Source of the DNA: T1SED10-198M sp003554345 [NCBI: Candidatus Sumerlaeota bacterium]
Lineage (GTDB): Bacteria > Sumerlaeota > T1SED10-198M
NCBI GenBank assembly: GCA_003554345.1
Contig: PWGE01000437.1
Span: forward strand, 1 to 13,509
DNA: 13,509 nucleotides
Direction: 5' to 3'
Shown: positions 6,398 to 13,509 of the stretch, one piece after another
How positions within the stretch are numbered: the first letter of the stretch is position 1
Layout of the letters: every line of letters starts with the position of its first letter
Made by a program: the position numbers and the translations under genes
Notes under the pieces: model-generated
Told to the model about the DNA's origin: nothing
The model's input: only the letters and a program-made list of their open reading frames with translations
The model's database searches: none

Positions 6398-7243
6398 ATG
6401 AAAAACACAAAACAAGAGAGTACTTACTATCTTCTCGAGCAAAAAGGCAAAAATAAGGGTGCTATGTACCCCTTATCCCGGGTATTTGTCACCATTGGAA
6501 GAAGCAAAAGCACTGATATTTGTATCAGTGACCTTTTTATTTCCGGTATTCATGCCCACATTGAAAAAAAAGGGGGACGTTTTTATTTACGTGATGAAGG
6601 GACCTGGCGGGGCACCCAGGTAAATGGTGAAAATATTACGGAAATCCCCCTGATGGACGGAGACGTTATTCGTATTGGTAAGACAGAACTGAAGTTTGTG
6701 ATAGAAGCCTCAGATGCCGGGACACCTGCCCCCTCTGATAGCGTGAGTGCTCCTGAAAGTGACCACAAGGAAACAGAGGAAATAATTTCAGAAGAGAAAA
6801 ACCCCCCTACCACGTCCGACTCTTTCAGGGACGATAGTCCGGAAAAGTCCAGGGAAACTGAATGGACCCCTGACGAAAAGGTGGCTCCACCTTTTGCGGA
6901 AGAAGAAGAGTTGCAGTTTATAAACGACGATTATGAAGACGAACTCTCTTTGCTGGAGCCGACTGATGAAGAGGAACTCCGTCCTGAAGAAGAATTTCCA
7001 GAAAACCATACCGATGAGGAAACTTCTTCCCAGGCCAGTCCCCGGGAGAAAGACCCCCCTCATTTTTCAGAAGATAAAAAAGATTCTTTTCAGAAACTAT
7101 CTGAAAAGATAGATCTGAAAGACCCCGCTGTGAGGAAGTGGTATAACGGGTTAAAAAGCAACAAGCCAGCGCTAAGAAAATATGCAGCCAGGCAACTGGA
7201 AAAAATCACCGGTCAGAATATCGACCCCACACTTTTACAATAA
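6398..7243 (+). CDS. FHA-domain protein with acidic linker
   Basis: 281 residues, no signal peptide, presumed cytoplasmic. The N-terminus is an FHA domain (about 24-102), a phosphothreonine-peptide binding fold: GRS at 34-36, the SGIHAH motif (Ser49, His52), and NG at 77-78 are the expected binding-loop residues. Residues about 105-235 are a low-complexity linker rich in Glu, Asp, Ser and Pro, probably disordered. The last 43 residues are helical, and KPALRKYAARQLEKITGQN resembles a single HEAT-repeat unit. No serine/threonine kinase or phosphatase of that class is in the window, so the phosphorylated partner is unknown. GGTGA six nt before the ATG serves as ribosome binding site. The phosphoesterase gene starts 13 nt after its stop. 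Confidence 0.9.
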   Translation: MKNTKQESTYYLLEQKGKNKGAMYPLSRVFVTIGRSKSTDICISDLFISGIHAHIEKKGGRFYLRDEGTWRGTQVNGENITEIPLMDGDVIRIGKTELKFVIEASDAGTPAPSDSVSAPESDHKETEEIISEEKNPPTTSDSFRDDSPEKSRETEWTPDEKVAPPFAEEEELQFINDDYEDELSLLEPTDEEELRPEEEFPENHTDEETSSQASPREKDPPHFSEDKKDSFQKLSEKIDLKDPAVRKWYNGLKSNKPALRKYAARQLEKITGQNIDPTLLQ

Positions 7244-7256
7244 AAAGGGCCTTCTG

Positions 7257-7997
7257 TTGAAATTTGCTGTTTTGTCAGATATACATGCTAATTTAGAAGC
7301 TTTTGAGTCTGTTTTGCTTCATCTCAGGGAACAAAAGTGCGAAAAGATCATCTTTCTGGGAGACTGGGTGGGTTATGGCCCAAATCCATGTGAATGTATC
7401 AGAAAGGGACAGGAATTATCCCATTTAATCAGTTTAGCAGGTAATCATGATTGGGCTGTAGTGAATAAAACTGATCCCGTCACTTTTAATATCGTCGCCA
7501 GGCAATCCCTGGGGTGGACTCAAAAACAACTGGGCGAAAATGAAACAGAGTTTTTAAAATCCCTTCCTGTAACACACATCATTGACAACCTTTTGTTTGT
7601 TCATTCCACCCCGGATGCTCCTACTCTCTGGAAATATATTATCACCAGAAAACATGCTGAACACGGCTTTCATGTCATGCAGAAAAAAGGGGTGTCTGTT
7701 GCTTTCGTTGGCCATACTCACTTTTCAGGTTATTTCACGCAATATAAAGGAAATATCACCTTTACACCAACCCCCCAACAAGTTTCTTTGTCCCCGGAAG
7801 CCCGGTACATTATCAATGTAGGAAGTGTCGGACAACCCAGAGACCATAATCCAAAAGCATGTTATGGAATATATAATACCGAAGCGTCTTCCTTTACTTA
7901 TTACAGGATTCCCTATCCACTGGAAGCCGTCCAGAACAAAATTATTGACGCCAGTTTACATCCTTTTTTAGCTGTTCGCATTGCAAAAGGAGTTTAA
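7257..7997 (+). CDS. Calcineurin-like metallophosphoesterase (YfcE/MJ0936 type)
   Basis: A 246-residue cytoplasmic phosphoesterase with two metals in the active site. All motifs are in order: SDIHAN (Asp8, His10), GDWVGYGPNP (Asp36), GNHD (Asn63, His64, Asp65), HSTPD (His116), GHTH (His153, His155), then the family's NVGSVGQPRD segment. Small members of this group hydrolyse phosphodiesters or phosphomonoesters in vitro; physiological substrates are mostly unknown. I place the start at TTG 7257 because the protein then begins LKFAVLSD as homologues do, and AAAAAGGG lies about 7 nt upstream. An ATG at 7182 in the same frame would overlap the FHA gene by 62 nt and add residues unrelated to the family. 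ligA follows 5 nt after the stop. Confidence 0.93.
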   Translation: MKFAVLSDIHANLEAFESVLLHLREQKCEKIIFLGDWVGYGPNPCECIRKGQELSHLISLAGNHDWAVVNKTDPVTFNIVARQSLGWTQKQLGENETEFLKSLPVTHIIDNLLFVHSTPDAPTLWKYIITRKHAEHGFHVMQKKGVSVAFVGHTHFSGYFTQYKGNITFTPTPQQVSLSPEARYIINVGSVGQPRDHNPKACYGIYNTEASSFTYYRIPYPLEAVQNKIIDASLHPFLAVRIAKGV

Positions 7998-8002
7998 ATT
8001 GT

Positions 8003-10033
8003 ATGATGTCCGAGAATATCAAAAAGCGCATAGAAAAACTACGCCGACTTATCGAAGAACACAATTACCGGTATTATGTGGAAAACAATCCTACCATCTC
8101 TGACCTGGAGTACGATGCTCTTTACAAAGAACTGGAAGAATTAGAAGAAAGATATCCCCGGTATCGGTCTCCTCATTCTCCCACTCAGCGAGTAGGAGCC
8201 CATCCTGTAAGTGAACTTCGCAAAATACAACATCCCATGCCTATGATGAGTATTTCTAATACTTACGAGCCTGGTGAACTGAAAGATTTCGACCGCCGGT
8301 GTCGCAACCTGTCAGGAAAAGATATTCTCAGCTATGTGGTCGAACCCAAAATCGATGGTGTAGCCGTGACACTTATGTACGAGAATGGAACCCTCAGTTA
8401 TGCAGCTACCAGAGGCGATGGAACAACCGGGGAAGACGTAACCCATACTGTCAAAACAATTTACTCTATTCCCTCTACTCTGAAAAGTGCTCCCATTCCT
8501 TCGCGGATTGAAGTCAGAGGAGAAATATACTTTGAAAACGAGGATTTTGAAATTCTCAACGAGAAAAGACAAAAGGAAGGAAAACCTTTATTTGCTAATC
8601 CACGGAATGCCGCTGCCGGAACCATCAAGCTTCTTGATCCGCGGATAGCTGCAGAACGTCCTCTTAAAGCCTTTTTGTACACTTTTGGTCTGGTAGAGAA
8701 TATCGACCTTCCTTCCCAACAGGTACTGCGTTTGAGTTGGCTCAAAAAAAATCTGTTTCCCGTGAACCCCCATTATAAAAAGTATAATAACGTCCAGCAA
8801 GTGGTAGAGTCTCTTTCCGAATGGGAGGACCTCATGAAAAGTCTCCCTTACAATGCAGATGGAATCGTTATCAAAATTAATGACATTTCCCTGCATCCCA
8901 TTCTGGGATCAACCCTGAAGAGTCCTCGCTGGGCAGTTGCCTATAAGTTTACCCAGGAACAGGCTTTTACCACCATAAAGGATATACGATTACAGGTGGG
9001 ACGAACCGGAGCTATCACCCCTGTAGCAGAACTGGAACCTGTCAGATTGGGTGGAACCACGATCAGTCGGGCTTCTCTTCATAATCCAGATGAAATAGAG
9101 CGCAAAGACATTCGTAAGGGAGATACTGTTATCCTTGAAAAAGGTGGAGGAATCATTCCCAGGGTCGTGTCGGTGGTAAAAGATGTCCGGTCAGGTAATG
9201 AAAAGCCATTTAAACTCGGTACCGGCTGTCCGGAATGTAATAGTCCTCTAAAAATCAACCAGGACGAAGCAGTTCCCCGTTGCGAAAACATAAACTGTCC
9301 TGCCCAACTAAAAGGACGTATCCTGCATTTCTGCAGCAGATATGCCATGAATATTGAGGGAATGGGCCCTGCACTGCTAGATAGTCTTTTGAAAGAAGGG
9401 ATGATATATAAAGTGACTGACCTCTACACCCTCCGGACTTCCCGGCTCCAACAGCTTGAAAGAATGGGAGAAAAGTCTGCCGATAATCTTCTTCGGGAGC
9501 TGGAACGTTCGAAAGATGTGTCACTTTCCCGCTTAATATATGCCCTGGGAATACGTCATGTGGGATTACGAAGTGCACAAATTCTCGCACGGCATTTCAC
9601 CTCTCTTGATGAAGTGGCCAGAGCCTCTGAAGAGGAATTACTCTCCCTTCCCGAGATTGGTACTACTATGGCTCGCAGCATCGTTCAGTTCTTTCAGATA
9701 TCAGAAAATCAGGAACTGATAGAAAACCTGAAAAAATACGGTATAAAAACAGAAAAAAGTCAATCAGAAAAAAGTGCTGACAGGGAAGAAAACTTTTTTA
9801 CAGGAAAGAATTTCGTTCTTACCGGTGCCATGGAAGAATTTACCCGAAGTGAGGCAAAAGAAATTATCGAACAGTATGGAGGTCGGGTTACAAGCACTGT
9901 TTCCGGCAATACAGACTATATCGTACTGGGAGAAAATCCGGGCTCAAAGCTTGATAAAGCCCGAAAATATGGTATTTCTATTCTCAGGGAGCGTGATTTT
10001 GAGAAAAAGATACGCCTTACTCAAGGAGAATAA
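8003..10033 (+). CDS. ligA: NAD-dependent DNA ligase
   Basis: The essential bacterial replicative ligase, which seals nicks using NAD+. At 676 residues it has the full family length and order: the N-terminal Ia domain (NNPTISDLEYDALYKEL), the adenylation domain with the active-site lysine in VEPKIDG (Lys116), the OB fold, a four-cysteine zinc finger (Cys409, Cys412, Cys427, Cys432), the helix-hairpin-helix region (SRLIYALGIRHVGLRSA), and a C-terminal BRCT domain (about 595-676, FVLTGAMEEFTRSEAK). The ribosome binding site AAAGGAG lies inside the end of the phosphoesterase gene, 10 nt before the first of two tandem ATG codons. No residue known to be key is missing. AAGGAG near its 3' end serves the next gene, lolA. 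Confidence 0.98.
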   Translation: MMSENIKKRIEKLRRLIEEHNYRYYVENNPTISDLEYDALYKELEELEERYPRYRSPHSPTQRVGAHPVSELRKIQHPMPMMSISNTYEPGELKDFDRRCRNLSGKDILSYVVEPKIDGVAVTLMYENGTLSYAATRGDGTTGEDVTHTVKTIYSIPSTLKSAPIPSRIEVRGEIYFENEDFEILNEKRQKEGKPLFANPRNAAAGTIKLLDPRIAAERPLKAFLYTFGLVENIDLPSQQVLRLSWLKKNLFPVNPHYKKYNNVQQVVESLSEWEDLMKSLPYNADGIVIKINDISLHPILGSTLKSPRWAVAYKFTQEQAFTTIKDIRLQVGRTGAITPVAELEPVRLGGTTISRASLHNPDEIERKDIRKGDTVILEKGGGIIPRVVSVVKDVRSGNEKPFKLGTGCPECNSPLKINQDEAVPRCENINCPAQLKGRILHFCSRYAMNIEGMGPALLDSLLKEGMIYKVTDLYTLRTSRLQQLERMGEKSADNLLRELERSKDVSLSRLIYALGIRHVGLRSAQILARHFTSLDEVARASEEELLSLPEIGTTMARSIVQFFQISENQELIENLKKYGIKTEKSQSEKSADREENFFTGKNFVLTGAMEEFTRSEAKEIIEQYGGRVTSTVSGNTDYIVLGENPGSKLDKARKYGISILRERDFEKKIRLTQGE

Positions 10034-10036
10034 TAG

Positions 10037-10720
10037 ATGAAAAGAATAATATGTTTCCTGGTGATGCTGATTCCCCTTTTTCTGATGGGAGAAGAGGTGT
10101 CCCTGGAAAACTTTCTGGAAAAGTTTCACGATAATTATCCTGAAATATCCACTCTGAAAATTAATTTTGTTCAGACAAAACATTCCCCTATGTTTCTGGA
10201 ACCCATTCAGGCTGGGGGTTCTTTTTACTATATGCAGACAGATAACGGAACTCCTCTTTTACGCTGGGAATACGCACCCCCCTATGAAGGATGGGGAATG
10301 ATAAAGGACAACACGTATTACGCTTATACGCGCAAATTAAACCAGCTGGAAGTGTATTCCTTTGAACAATACAGGCACTACCAGGAACTGCTGGGAGCAC
10401 TGGACTTTTCAGAAGAGACAATAAAAGAACTGGTAGAGGAGAGGTATTCTCTGGAAATAGTGGAAAAAGAAGATAGATTTCAAATGCTCATTCAGTCGAG
10501 GGAAGAACAACCTGCCTTTGCAGCTATACACCTCTATTTTCAAAAAGATGGACTGGAACCTGTTCAAATGACATATTATGAAGATACAGAGGAGTATGTC
10601 AGTTTTCGTTTTCAGGAAAAGAAAGTCAATCCCGAACTTACAGAGGATCTTTTTGAATTACAGGTGCCTGAAAACACCACCATCGTTTCCGAAGAAGAAA
10701 TTCAGAGAATGCTTCAATAA
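10037..10720 (+). CDS. lolA: LolA-type outer-membrane lipoprotein carrier
   Basis: A 227-residue periplasmic chaperone that takes lipoproteins released from the inner membrane and ferries them to the outer membrane. Residues 1 to about 18 are a signal peptide (MKRIICFLVMLIPLFLMG). The mature part shows the LolA pattern: TLKINFVQTKHSPMFLEP, GGSFYYMQ, LLRWEYAPPYEG, then DNTYYAYTRKLNQLEVY. The C-terminal half (EPVQMTYYEDTEEYVSFRF) keeps the closing strands of the half-barrel. No LolB is seen nearby; many bacteria lack it. AAGGAG at 10023-10028 is 8 nt from the ATG, and the stop overlaps the next start by one nt (TAATG), so the two are translationally coupled. Confidence 0.9.
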   Translation: MKRIICFLVMLIPLFLMGEEVSLENFLEKFHDNYPEISTLKINFVQTKHSPMFLEPIQAGGSFYYMQTDNGTPLLRWEYAPPYEGWGMIKDNTYYAYTRKLNQLEVYSFEQYRHYQELLGALDFSEETIKELVEERYSLEIVEKEDRFQMLIQSREEQPAFAAIHLYFQKDGLEPVQMTYYEDTEEYVSFRFQEKKVNPELTEDLFELQVPENTTIVSEEEIQRMLQ

Positions 10721-11232
10721 TGAAAAGAATGATCGCCTTTTTGTTTGCTGTTTCCATGGCTTTGGGATGTCTTCAAACATATCAAAGACATCTTGAGACG
10801 AAATACAACAAAGTGCACTACGATTTTTTTGAAAACCGGACACTGGAACCCGGGTTGGAAATCATGCTGGTGGATGCTCTTATGGAAGAAACCATGAAAG
10901 GACGACATTTGCAGGTAAGTCGCAAGGATAACGCCGATCTGATAGTAAGGGGAACCCTGAATTCTCTCGACCAGGAAGTGGTGGGAAGAGACCATCAAAG
11001 GGCCGTGACCCACGTAAGAATCACCCTGAAGGCAGATGTTGAACTCTATGAACCCGGGAAAATCATTCCGTTTCGCACGTTTGAAAATATAGAAGCCACA
11101 GGAGATTATTTCCCTGATGTACGCCGTGATTTATTAGTCACCAAGGAAGAAGGAAAAGCCATTGCCAGCCAGGCTCTGGCACGGGAACTCGTCCATCAGA
11201 TTCTTTACGGAGAGGGACAGCAATCAGAATGA
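10720..11232 (+). CDS. lptE: LptE-like outer-membrane lipoprotein
   Basis: A 170-residue predicted lipoprotein. The signal is MKRMIAFLFAVSMALGC with Cys17 as the lipidated residue; Ala at -3 and Leu at -2 make a relaxed lipobox. The mature sequence follows the LptE pattern: FFENRTLEPGLEIMLVDAL, the ADLIVRGTL strand, then THVRITLKADVELYEPG and a final helix IASQALARELVHQI. LptE plugs and helps assemble LptD, which inserts lipopolysaccharide into the outer leaflet. No LptD is present in the window. Its start is fused to the lolA stop (TAATG), fitting a joint role in outer-membrane building. A generic curli-like or DUF4136-like lipoprotein is a less likely alternative. Confidence 0.8.
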   Translation: MKRMIAFLFAVSMALGCLQTYQRHLETKYNKVHYDFFENRTLEPGLEIMLVDALMEETMKGRHLQVSRKDNADLIVRGTLNSLDQEVVGRDHQRAVTHVRITLKADVELYEPGKIIPFRTFENIEATGDYFPDVRRDLLVTKEEGKAIASQALARELVHQILYGEGQQSE

Positions 11233-11260
11233 AACATGTTCAAGGGAGAATAAACCAATC

Positions 11261-12367
11261 ATGAGAAAACAAATATTTCTGAAAGTACTCCTTTCCATAC
11301 TTCTTTCCTTTTCACTCACCCTGCTCACAGCCAACAACGAGGAAAAGGAAGAAGCAGATTCTCATCCCCTGGAAAGAGAACACCTTCTCTTCCAGGAAGA
11401 GATCGACTATGTGGAGGAAATGGAACAATTCGAGGAAAAATGGAAAGCATTTTTTGAGGAAACCGGTTATCCTCAGGATTATATTTCTCTGGAATTTATG
11501 CACGACCAACCAGAAATTGTGGAAAGAACTGTATCTTTTCTGCGCGCCCACTGGCTCATAAAAGCATCCATTAATACGGGAGCACTTCGTAATGATTTTC
11601 TTCCCGGGCTGGAAAATCTTTTATCAGAGTTTGCCGCAGAAAAGGAGACTTTAACCGTCTCATCTTCTTCTCTACATGATGGACGCCTTATTTTTACTTT
11701 TCCGGAAATAACAGAATTTTTACGGCATTATCGTCCTGAGAGAGAAAAAGATTCATGCTGGTTTTTTGTTTTTAAAGGAGAAAGCACCTCTCCTGGTTCC
11801 TTCGAAGTTGAAGCATACCTTCTCCGGAACCTAAAATCCACTTTTGAAAAAATCCTGGATCAGCATCAACTTGATCCCAAAACTTTGATGAGAGTGGGCT
11901 TTTATGATAATGAAGAAGACCCCTTTCGTGAAGATGTTATTCATCCCAGGAAGGCCCCCAATTATCGTACACATAGCGTCTATGATCCCGCCCGGGAACG
12001 AGAGATAGGAAAAGAATATGTTCCTTTTGAGTCTCTTAACAGGCGGCAGATTCTGTATGAATATCACGGAAATTATCTCTTTTTTCCCTATCTGCGAACG
12101 AACCGTTTCTATAGCACTGACTATTACTTTTCCGTTTTAAGCAATATTTCGCCGGAAGAAATGAATAAAATAACCGCCGTTGAGCCTTTTATGGCAAAAA
12201 AGCCTTATCTGGAAGAATTAGAAGAAGAGTTGGAAGAAGAGCTGGAAGAAGCAGAGGAATTAGAAGAGATAGATGAAGCCGACTTACTGGAAGAAGACCC
12301 TGAGACAATAGAAGAAGAATGGGAAGGGATGGAAGAGTTACACGAAATGATGGAGCAGGATTCTTAA
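11261..12367 (+). CDS. Unknown exported protein with acidic repeat tail
   Basis: 368 residues; I do not recognise the family. Residues 1 to about 24 form a signal peptide (MRKQIFLKVLLSILLSFSLT, probable cleavage after LLTA), with no lipobox cysteine. The mature N-terminus is very acidic and probably helical (about 25-75). The middle (about 75-315) looks folded, with aromatic-rich stretches such as SCWFFVFKGE and YEYHGNYLFFPYLRTNRFY. Residues 317-368 are a Glu-rich tail built on an LEEE-like repeat. The ATG at 11261 has GGGAG about 12 nt upstream; an upstream in-frame ATG at 11162 would overlap the lptE-like gene by 71 nt and bury the signal peptide. It starts 28 nt after the lptE-like gene, so an envelope role is likely by context only. 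Confidence 0.82.
   Translation: MRKQIFLKVLLSILLSFSLTLLTANNEEKEEADSHPLEREHLLFQEEIDYVEEMEQFEEKWKAFFEETGYPQDYISLEFMHDQPEIVERTVSFLRAHWLIKASINTGALRNDFLPGLENLLSEFAAEKETLTVSSSSLHDGRLIFTFPEITEFLRHYRPEREKDSCWFFVFKGESTSPGSFEVEAYLLRNLKSTFEKILDQHQLDPKTLMRVGFYDNEEDPFREDVIHPRKAPNYRTHSVYDPAREREIGKEYVPFESLNRRQILYEYHGNYLFFPYLRTNRFYSTDYYFSVLSNISPEEMNKITAVEPFMAKKPYLEELEEELEEELEEAEELEEIDEADLLEEDPETIEEEWEGMEELHEMMEQDS
12209..12268 (+). repeat. Imperfect 12-bp tandem repeat coding for an LEEE-type tail
   Basis: About five units of 12 bp based on CTGGAAGAAGAG encode LEEL EEEL EEEL EEAE ELEE at the start of the acidic tail of the unknown exported protein. Units differ mainly at synonymous positions (CTG, TTA, TTG for Leu). 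Such an array can expand or contract in frame by slippage. Confidence 0.7.
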
Positions 12368-12373
12368 GGCATC

Positions 12374-13138
12374 TTAAAATCCCAGCCATTCAAACAAACG
12401 GGGCAATTGGTTATCCCAGTAGTGCCAGTCATGTTTTCCCTGCTTTTCTTCAAAGGTCAAAGAAAGGCCCATATCCCTGGCTTTTTGTGAAAACCTGAGG
12501 TTCTGCGAAAACAGAATATCCTCTTTCCCGCAGGAAGCATACAAGCGAGGTACCTGACGTTCTTTTTCTGCACACCTCTTCATCAATGCCAGAAGGTCAT
12601 CATCTGAACCGGCCAGCCGATTTAAATCGCCAAAGATATTGCTCCATTCCTCTTTACAGGCTTCACTTTCCTTACACACCGGTAAATAATCCACTAAATC
12701 CAGTGCCCCGGAAAGACTGGCTGCCGCTGCATACCTGGAGGGATGTTTGAATGCCAGTCTGAAGGCCCCATAGCCCCCCATGGAAAGGCCTGCCACAAAG
12801 GTGTCTTTCCTATCATGTGAGACACAAAAATGTTTCTGTATAAAGTCAGGCAGTTCTTCGGAAATATATTGCCCGTATAATGGGCCCCTTACCATATTTT
12901 TATAGAAACTCCGTCCGGCATCCGGCATTACTATAACCAGGTTTTTACCCCAGGCATAGCGTTCCAGAGAAGTATACCTTGTCCATGCCGTGTAATCATC
13001 CGAAAGTCCATGCAACAAGTACAGCACAGGATAGGGCGGTTGTAAGGCCGGCGTGGTATACTTTTCCGGCATGATAAGCCGAAAGTTCTGTCCCTGTTTT
13101 AAGCTTTCCGAGAAAAACCTGCACTCCATGAGCGCCAT
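12374..13138 (-). CDS. Alpha/beta-hydrolase esterase (tributyrin esterase / esterase D type)
   Basis: 254 residues, no signal peptide. The fold and triad of the esterase D family are clear: the oxyanion segment LYLLHGLSDDYTAW, the nucleophile elbow GLSMGG (Ser119), Asp207 in GKED, and His236 in GKHDWHYWD. Relatives include bacterial tributyrin esterases, S-formylglutathione hydrolases, and acetyl or feruloyl esterases that remove acyl groups from sugars. The length is typical. AAGGAG stands about 12 nt before the ATG, a long spacing, so the Met at residue 4 is a less likely alternative. It lies 58 nt downstream of a probable glycosidase gene on the same strand, which favours an acyl-carbohydrate substrate, though this is inference. 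Its 3' end is 6 nt from the stop of the convergent gene. Confidence 0.92.
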   Translation of the reverse strand: MALMECRFFSESLKQGQNFRLIMPEKYTTPALQPPYPVLYLLHGLSDDYTAWTRYTSLERYAWGKNLVIVMPDAGRSFYKNMVRGPLYGQYISEELPDFIQKHFCVSHDRKDTFVAGLSMGGYGAFRLAFKHPSRYAAAASLSGALDLVDYLPVCKESEACKEEWSNIFGDLNRLAGSDDDLLALMKRCAEKERQVPRLYASCGKEDILFSQNLRFSQKARDMGLSLTFEEKQGKHDWHYWDNQLPRLFEWLGF

Positions 13139-13196
13139 AGCTTTATTTTCACTCCTTCTCTATTATCTTTCACCAGAGTACTGTCTTCTCTCAACT

Positions 13197-13509
13197 TCAC
13201 TCTGCTTCAATGAGTAATACATCGCGTTTTTGTATCTTCAAAAAGAATGGATGATCAGCCGTCTTCTGGTATTCTTTTTTATCTGCACCTGAAAAGAGGG
13301 TACACTTGCCGGATGACTTTAAACCTGCCGGCAAAGACAATTTCACTTCATGAGATTGGTCTGATATATTTGTGACAAGGTAAAACTCTTTCCCTTCTGA
13401 AGAGGTCCAACGGGCAGCCAACACCGCTTTTTCTCGAATCGGCCATTTCCCGCCGAAGGGAGCACTGGCATCGTGACAGATGTCAGGATTACTGCCATCC
13501 ACCTTTACC
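13197..13509 (-). CDS. C-terminal end of a probable glycosidase (5' end missing)
   Basis: The frame runs off the right edge; 104 residues are visible. A GTG at 13502 is internal, because the frame continues upstream of it. The segment reads as a small beta-sandwich of the type that closes many glycoside hydrolases: VLAARWTSSEGKEFYLVTNI, then VKLSLPAG, CTLFSGAD, and a final HPFFLKIQKRDVLLIE strand. No catalytic domain is in the window, so the enzyme class cannot be named. The esterase gene follows 58 nt downstream on the same strand and is likely co-transcribed. No terminator is seen in that gap. Confidence 0.6.
   Translation of the reverse strand, partial: VKVDGSNPDICHDASAPFGGKWPIREKAVLAARWTSSEGKEFYLVTNISDQSHEVKLSLPAGLKSSGKCTLFSGADKKEYQKTADHPFFLKIQKRDVLLIEAE

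Noticed and set aside
6211-6408. A 65-codon - strand frame across the 6202-6397 gap
   Set aside because: It opposes the whole gene run, begins inside the FHA start region, has no ribosome binding site, and resembles no family; AT-rich chance is enough.
7182-7256. ATG at 7182 as the phosphoesterase start
   Set aside because: It would overlap the FHA gene and add residues not typical of the family, which begins at the first strand before the SDIHAN motif.
11162-11260. ATG at 11162 as the start of the unknown exported protein
   Set aside because: It would bury a clear signal peptide and overlap the lptE-like gene by 71 nt.

Overview
The window is a piece of a bacterial chromosome, most likely from a diderm (Gram-negative) bacterium. 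It encodes a LolA-type lipoprotein carrier, an LptE-like outer-membrane lipoprotein and a second lipoprotein, plus an NAD-dependent DNA ligase and a tmRNA, which are general bacterial markers. Base composition is moderately AT-rich and even, and I see no transposase, integrase, phage gene, CRISPR array or rRNA. The phylum cannot be fixed by reading alone. The GHL10-type glycosidase, DUF1844 and PEGA proteins suggest a spirochaete or a less-cultured diderm lineage, but this is inference.

Layout. (1) Positions 1-2100, + strand: the 3' part of a large glycosidase-like gene cut by the left edge. (2) Positions 2183-3769, - strand: read from its promoter this is ssrA (tmRNA), a PEGA-domain lipoprotein, a DUF1844 protein and dtd (D-aminoacyl-tRNA deacylase). 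A near-consensus sigma-70-type promoter sits in front of ssrA, and no terminator is visible between ssrA and the lipoprotein gene. (3) Positions 3770-4058: an AT-rich divergent promoter region. (4) Positions 4059-12367, + strand: a closely packed run of eight genes, dgt, a GNAT acetyltransferase, (196-nt gap), an FHA-domain protein, a metallophosphoesterase, ligA, lolA, an lptE-like gene and an unknown exported acidic-tailed protein. (5) Positions 12374-13509, - strand: a tributyrin-esterase-like alpha/beta hydrolase preceded by the 3' end of a probable glycosidase cut by the right edge.

How the genes fit together. The - strand unit joins two translation quality-control functions (ribosome rescue and proofreading of mischarged tRNA). 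The + strand run combines nucleotide and DNA maintenance (dgt, ligA) with outer-membrane assembly (lolA, lptE-like, unknown exported protein). Both edges carry carbohydrate-active genes, with an esterase beside one of them. I do not see a defence or mobile system. The points most worth a second look are the ssrA arrangement (no encoded CCA, a nine-codon tag, direct run-on into a protein gene) and the unknown exported protein behind lolA-lptE.
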